Assembly (NCBI GenBank): GCA_017881985.1
Contig: JADGQH010000034.1
Location: 1 to 17,071, forward strand
Source: Chloroflexota bacterium
GTDB lineage: Bacteria > Chloroflexota > Limnocylindria > Limnocylindrales > CSP1-4
Direction of reading: 5' to 3'
DNA length: 17,071 nt
The stretch's first letter is position 1, and each line of letters starts with the position of its first letter. Below, one piece after another: positions 15,917-17,071 of the stretch. The position numbers and the translations under genes are program-made. A model generated the notes under the pieces. That model was not told the origin of the DNA. It saw nothing but the letters and a program-made list of their open reading frames with translations, and ran no database searches.

Positions 15917-17071
15917 GGCCGACGCCCCTACCCCCGCGCCCGCGCCCGCGTCCGGAGGCGGCCCGGGCGGAAGGGCGAACGTGGGGCTGCCTTCGTCTTC
16001 CGCGCCGAGCTCGCCGACCTGCGCGCGCAGGGCCGCTGCGCGATCGTGCAGCTGTGGGCCGAGCGCGGCGAACTGGTCGATGTACGGCCCGACGCTGTCC
16101 CAGGTGTCCCGAAGGTCCTGCACCGTGACCCTGGGCATGCCGGTCATGTCGCTCACCTGGCCGATGATCAGGTTGATCACGTCCTCCACGTTGTTGCAGT
16201 GCCCGAGGCCCTCGCTGAACGAGGCGATGTGCGTGTGCAGCGAGGCAACCATCTCGGTGCACTTCGTGGCGAGGATCGCGAGCCACTCGCCCAGGCTGTC
16301 GGCATGGCTCTTGAGATCCAGGATGGGGCTCCGGATCGCGTCCTTCGCCGTGTCCAGGGCCGACGACACGCCCGAGATTGCCAGCTCGAGGGCCACGTTC
16401 GCCGCCTCGGCTGCCGTGTTCGCGACGGCCGCGGCGGCATCGGCCAGGACGCCATCCCCGAGGTCCACGCTCGGGATCCGAACGTTGGGCATCACCAGGC
16501 TGTCGATCCCTGCCAGCACGGTGGTGCAGGCCGCCGAGATGGACGCGGCGTTCGCCTTCGCGTTGGTCGCGGTCTCGCCGAGCTGCTGGGCCATGCCGAG
16601 CTTCGCGTTCATGTCGTCGAGGCCGGCCTTGACGGCGTCCCGGATCACCTGGAATGCCGACTTCCCGCCGGACAGGGCCCCGACGACCGCGTCGATCTGG
16701 GCGACCTGGTCCTCCGCGTATGCCTCGAACGCGCCGATCACGAGGTTCATGCCGTCGTAGGTGGCGCGAGCCTGGGGCGCTTCGATGTCGATGAAGCCGC
16801 CGGCGACATCGAAGATCGCGGCCTGGGCCTGGAGACGTGCCGCGCGGCCCCCCGGTCCACTCGTGTCGCCGGGCGACGCGCCCATGATCCGCTGCACCTT
16901 CGACCCGCTGCCGGCACCCCCGGCCCCTGGCGCCGGAGCCGGTCCGCCGGGTCCGCCGCCCGCGCCGGCGGACGGACTCGCGCCTGCTCCGGGCGCGGCG
17001 GGAGTGCCGGTGGCCGCGTGGCGCCCGGCGGTCACGCCCGTCCCCAGCCAGACCCCCACGACGTTGTTGAT
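15914..17071 (-). CDS. Unrecognised Ala/Gly-rich helical protein, C-terminal part (5' end beyond window)
   Basis: The frame is open to the window edge, so 385 residues are visible and the true start is probably outside; the first in-window start, GTG 17059, is not convincing. Visible regions in order: a short start INNVVGVWLGTGVTAGR; a Gly/Ala/Pro-rich linker of about 45 residues with KVQRIMGASPGD at its end; a long, mostly helical region of about 270 residues with many alanines and regular hydrophobic spacing, suggesting a helical bundle or coiled coil; and a Gly/Pro/Ala tail. There are three cysteines (in SAACTT, TKCTEM and GHCNN) and no transmembrane helix or enzyme motif that I recognise. 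Residue use is normal for a real protein, in contrast to the opposite-strand frames. Function is unknown; a secreted or structural protein, or the tail of a modular one, is possible. Confidence 0.7.
   Translation of the reverse strand: MNNVVGVWLGTGVTAGRHAATGTPAAPGAGASPSAGAGGGPGGPAPAPGAGGAGSGSKVQRIMGASPGDTSGPGGRAARLQAQAAIFDVAGGFIDIEAPQARATYDGMNLVIGAFEAYAEDQVAQIDAVVGALSGGKSAFQVIRDAVKAGLDDMNAKLGMAQQLGETATNAKANAASISAACTTVLAGIDSLVMPNVRIPSVDLGDGVLADAAAAVANTAAEAANVALELAISGVSSALDTAKDAIRSPILDLKSHADSLGEWLAILATKCTEMVASLHTHIASFSEGLGHCNNVEDVINLIIGQVSDMTGMPRVTVQDLRDTWDSVGPYIDQFAALGPQLHDRAAALRAQVGELGAEDEGSPTFALPPGPPPDAGAGAGVGASA

Noticed and set aside
15402..16760. Plus-strand open frame of 452 codons spanning the kinase end and the next gene
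   Set aside because: It overlaps the kinase in another frame and is antisense to the helical protein. Its translation is Arg/Ser-rich and incoherent.

Overview
This is a very GC-rich window (roughly 70% by eye) with dense, mostly co-directional genes, frequent GTG starts and 4-base stop/start overlaps. Gene content (a Mo-hydroxylase/CO dehydrogenase cluster plus a PknB-type kinase with a proline/serine-rich extracytoplasmic stalk) fits an aerobic soil or freshwater bacterium of the Chloroflexota (Limnocylindria-like), Dormibacterota or Actinomycetota. That placement is an inference; nothing in the window fixes the taxon.

Minus strand, 14294 down to 1. In transcription order: a MetE/UROD-like protein; a form II CO-dehydrogenase-type molybdenum hydroxylase in the order coxS-coxL-coxM (13048-9309); a stand-alone molybdopterin-binding (MoCF/MoeA-like) protein (9251-8154); coxD MoxR ATPase (8028-7105); coxE VWA protein (7083-5671); an XdhC/CoxI protein (5652-4552); a MobA/MocA-like molybdopterin cytidylyltransferase (4555-3923); a class I SAM methyltransferase (3926-3066); and the form I CO dehydrogenase in the order coxM-coxS-coxL (2842 to beyond base 1). 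The form I CoxL carries AYRCSFR, the signature of the Mo-Cu active site of true aerobic CO dehydrogenase. The form II CoxL carries AYRGAGR. The accessory genes for cofactor synthesis, sulfuration and maturation lie between the two enzymes, and the last three (xdhC, mobA-like, methyltransferase) are joined by GTGA overlaps.

Right side. A Ser/Thr protein kinase runs on the plus strand (14350-15888), divergent from the MetE-like gene across 55 bp. It converges on the C-terminal part of an unrecognised alanine-rich helical protein (minus strand, 17071-15914) whose start lies outside the window. A hairpin whose two ends are the two stop codons separates the convergent pair.

How the genes work together: CoxM (FAD), CoxS (2x[2Fe-2S]) and CoxL (Mo) form the enzyme. 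The MobA-like protein makes the cytosine-dinucleotide form of molybdopterin, XdhC/CoxI and CoxD/CoxE deliver and mature the metal centre, and the MoCF protein probably handles an earlier molybdopterin step. The methyltransferase is an unexplained member. Regulatory observations: an identical 17-bp element lies upstream of each cox structural operon, and an identical TACTCT hexamer sits exactly 6 nt before two start codons that have no clear Shine-Dalgarno sequence, suggesting leaderless transcripts.
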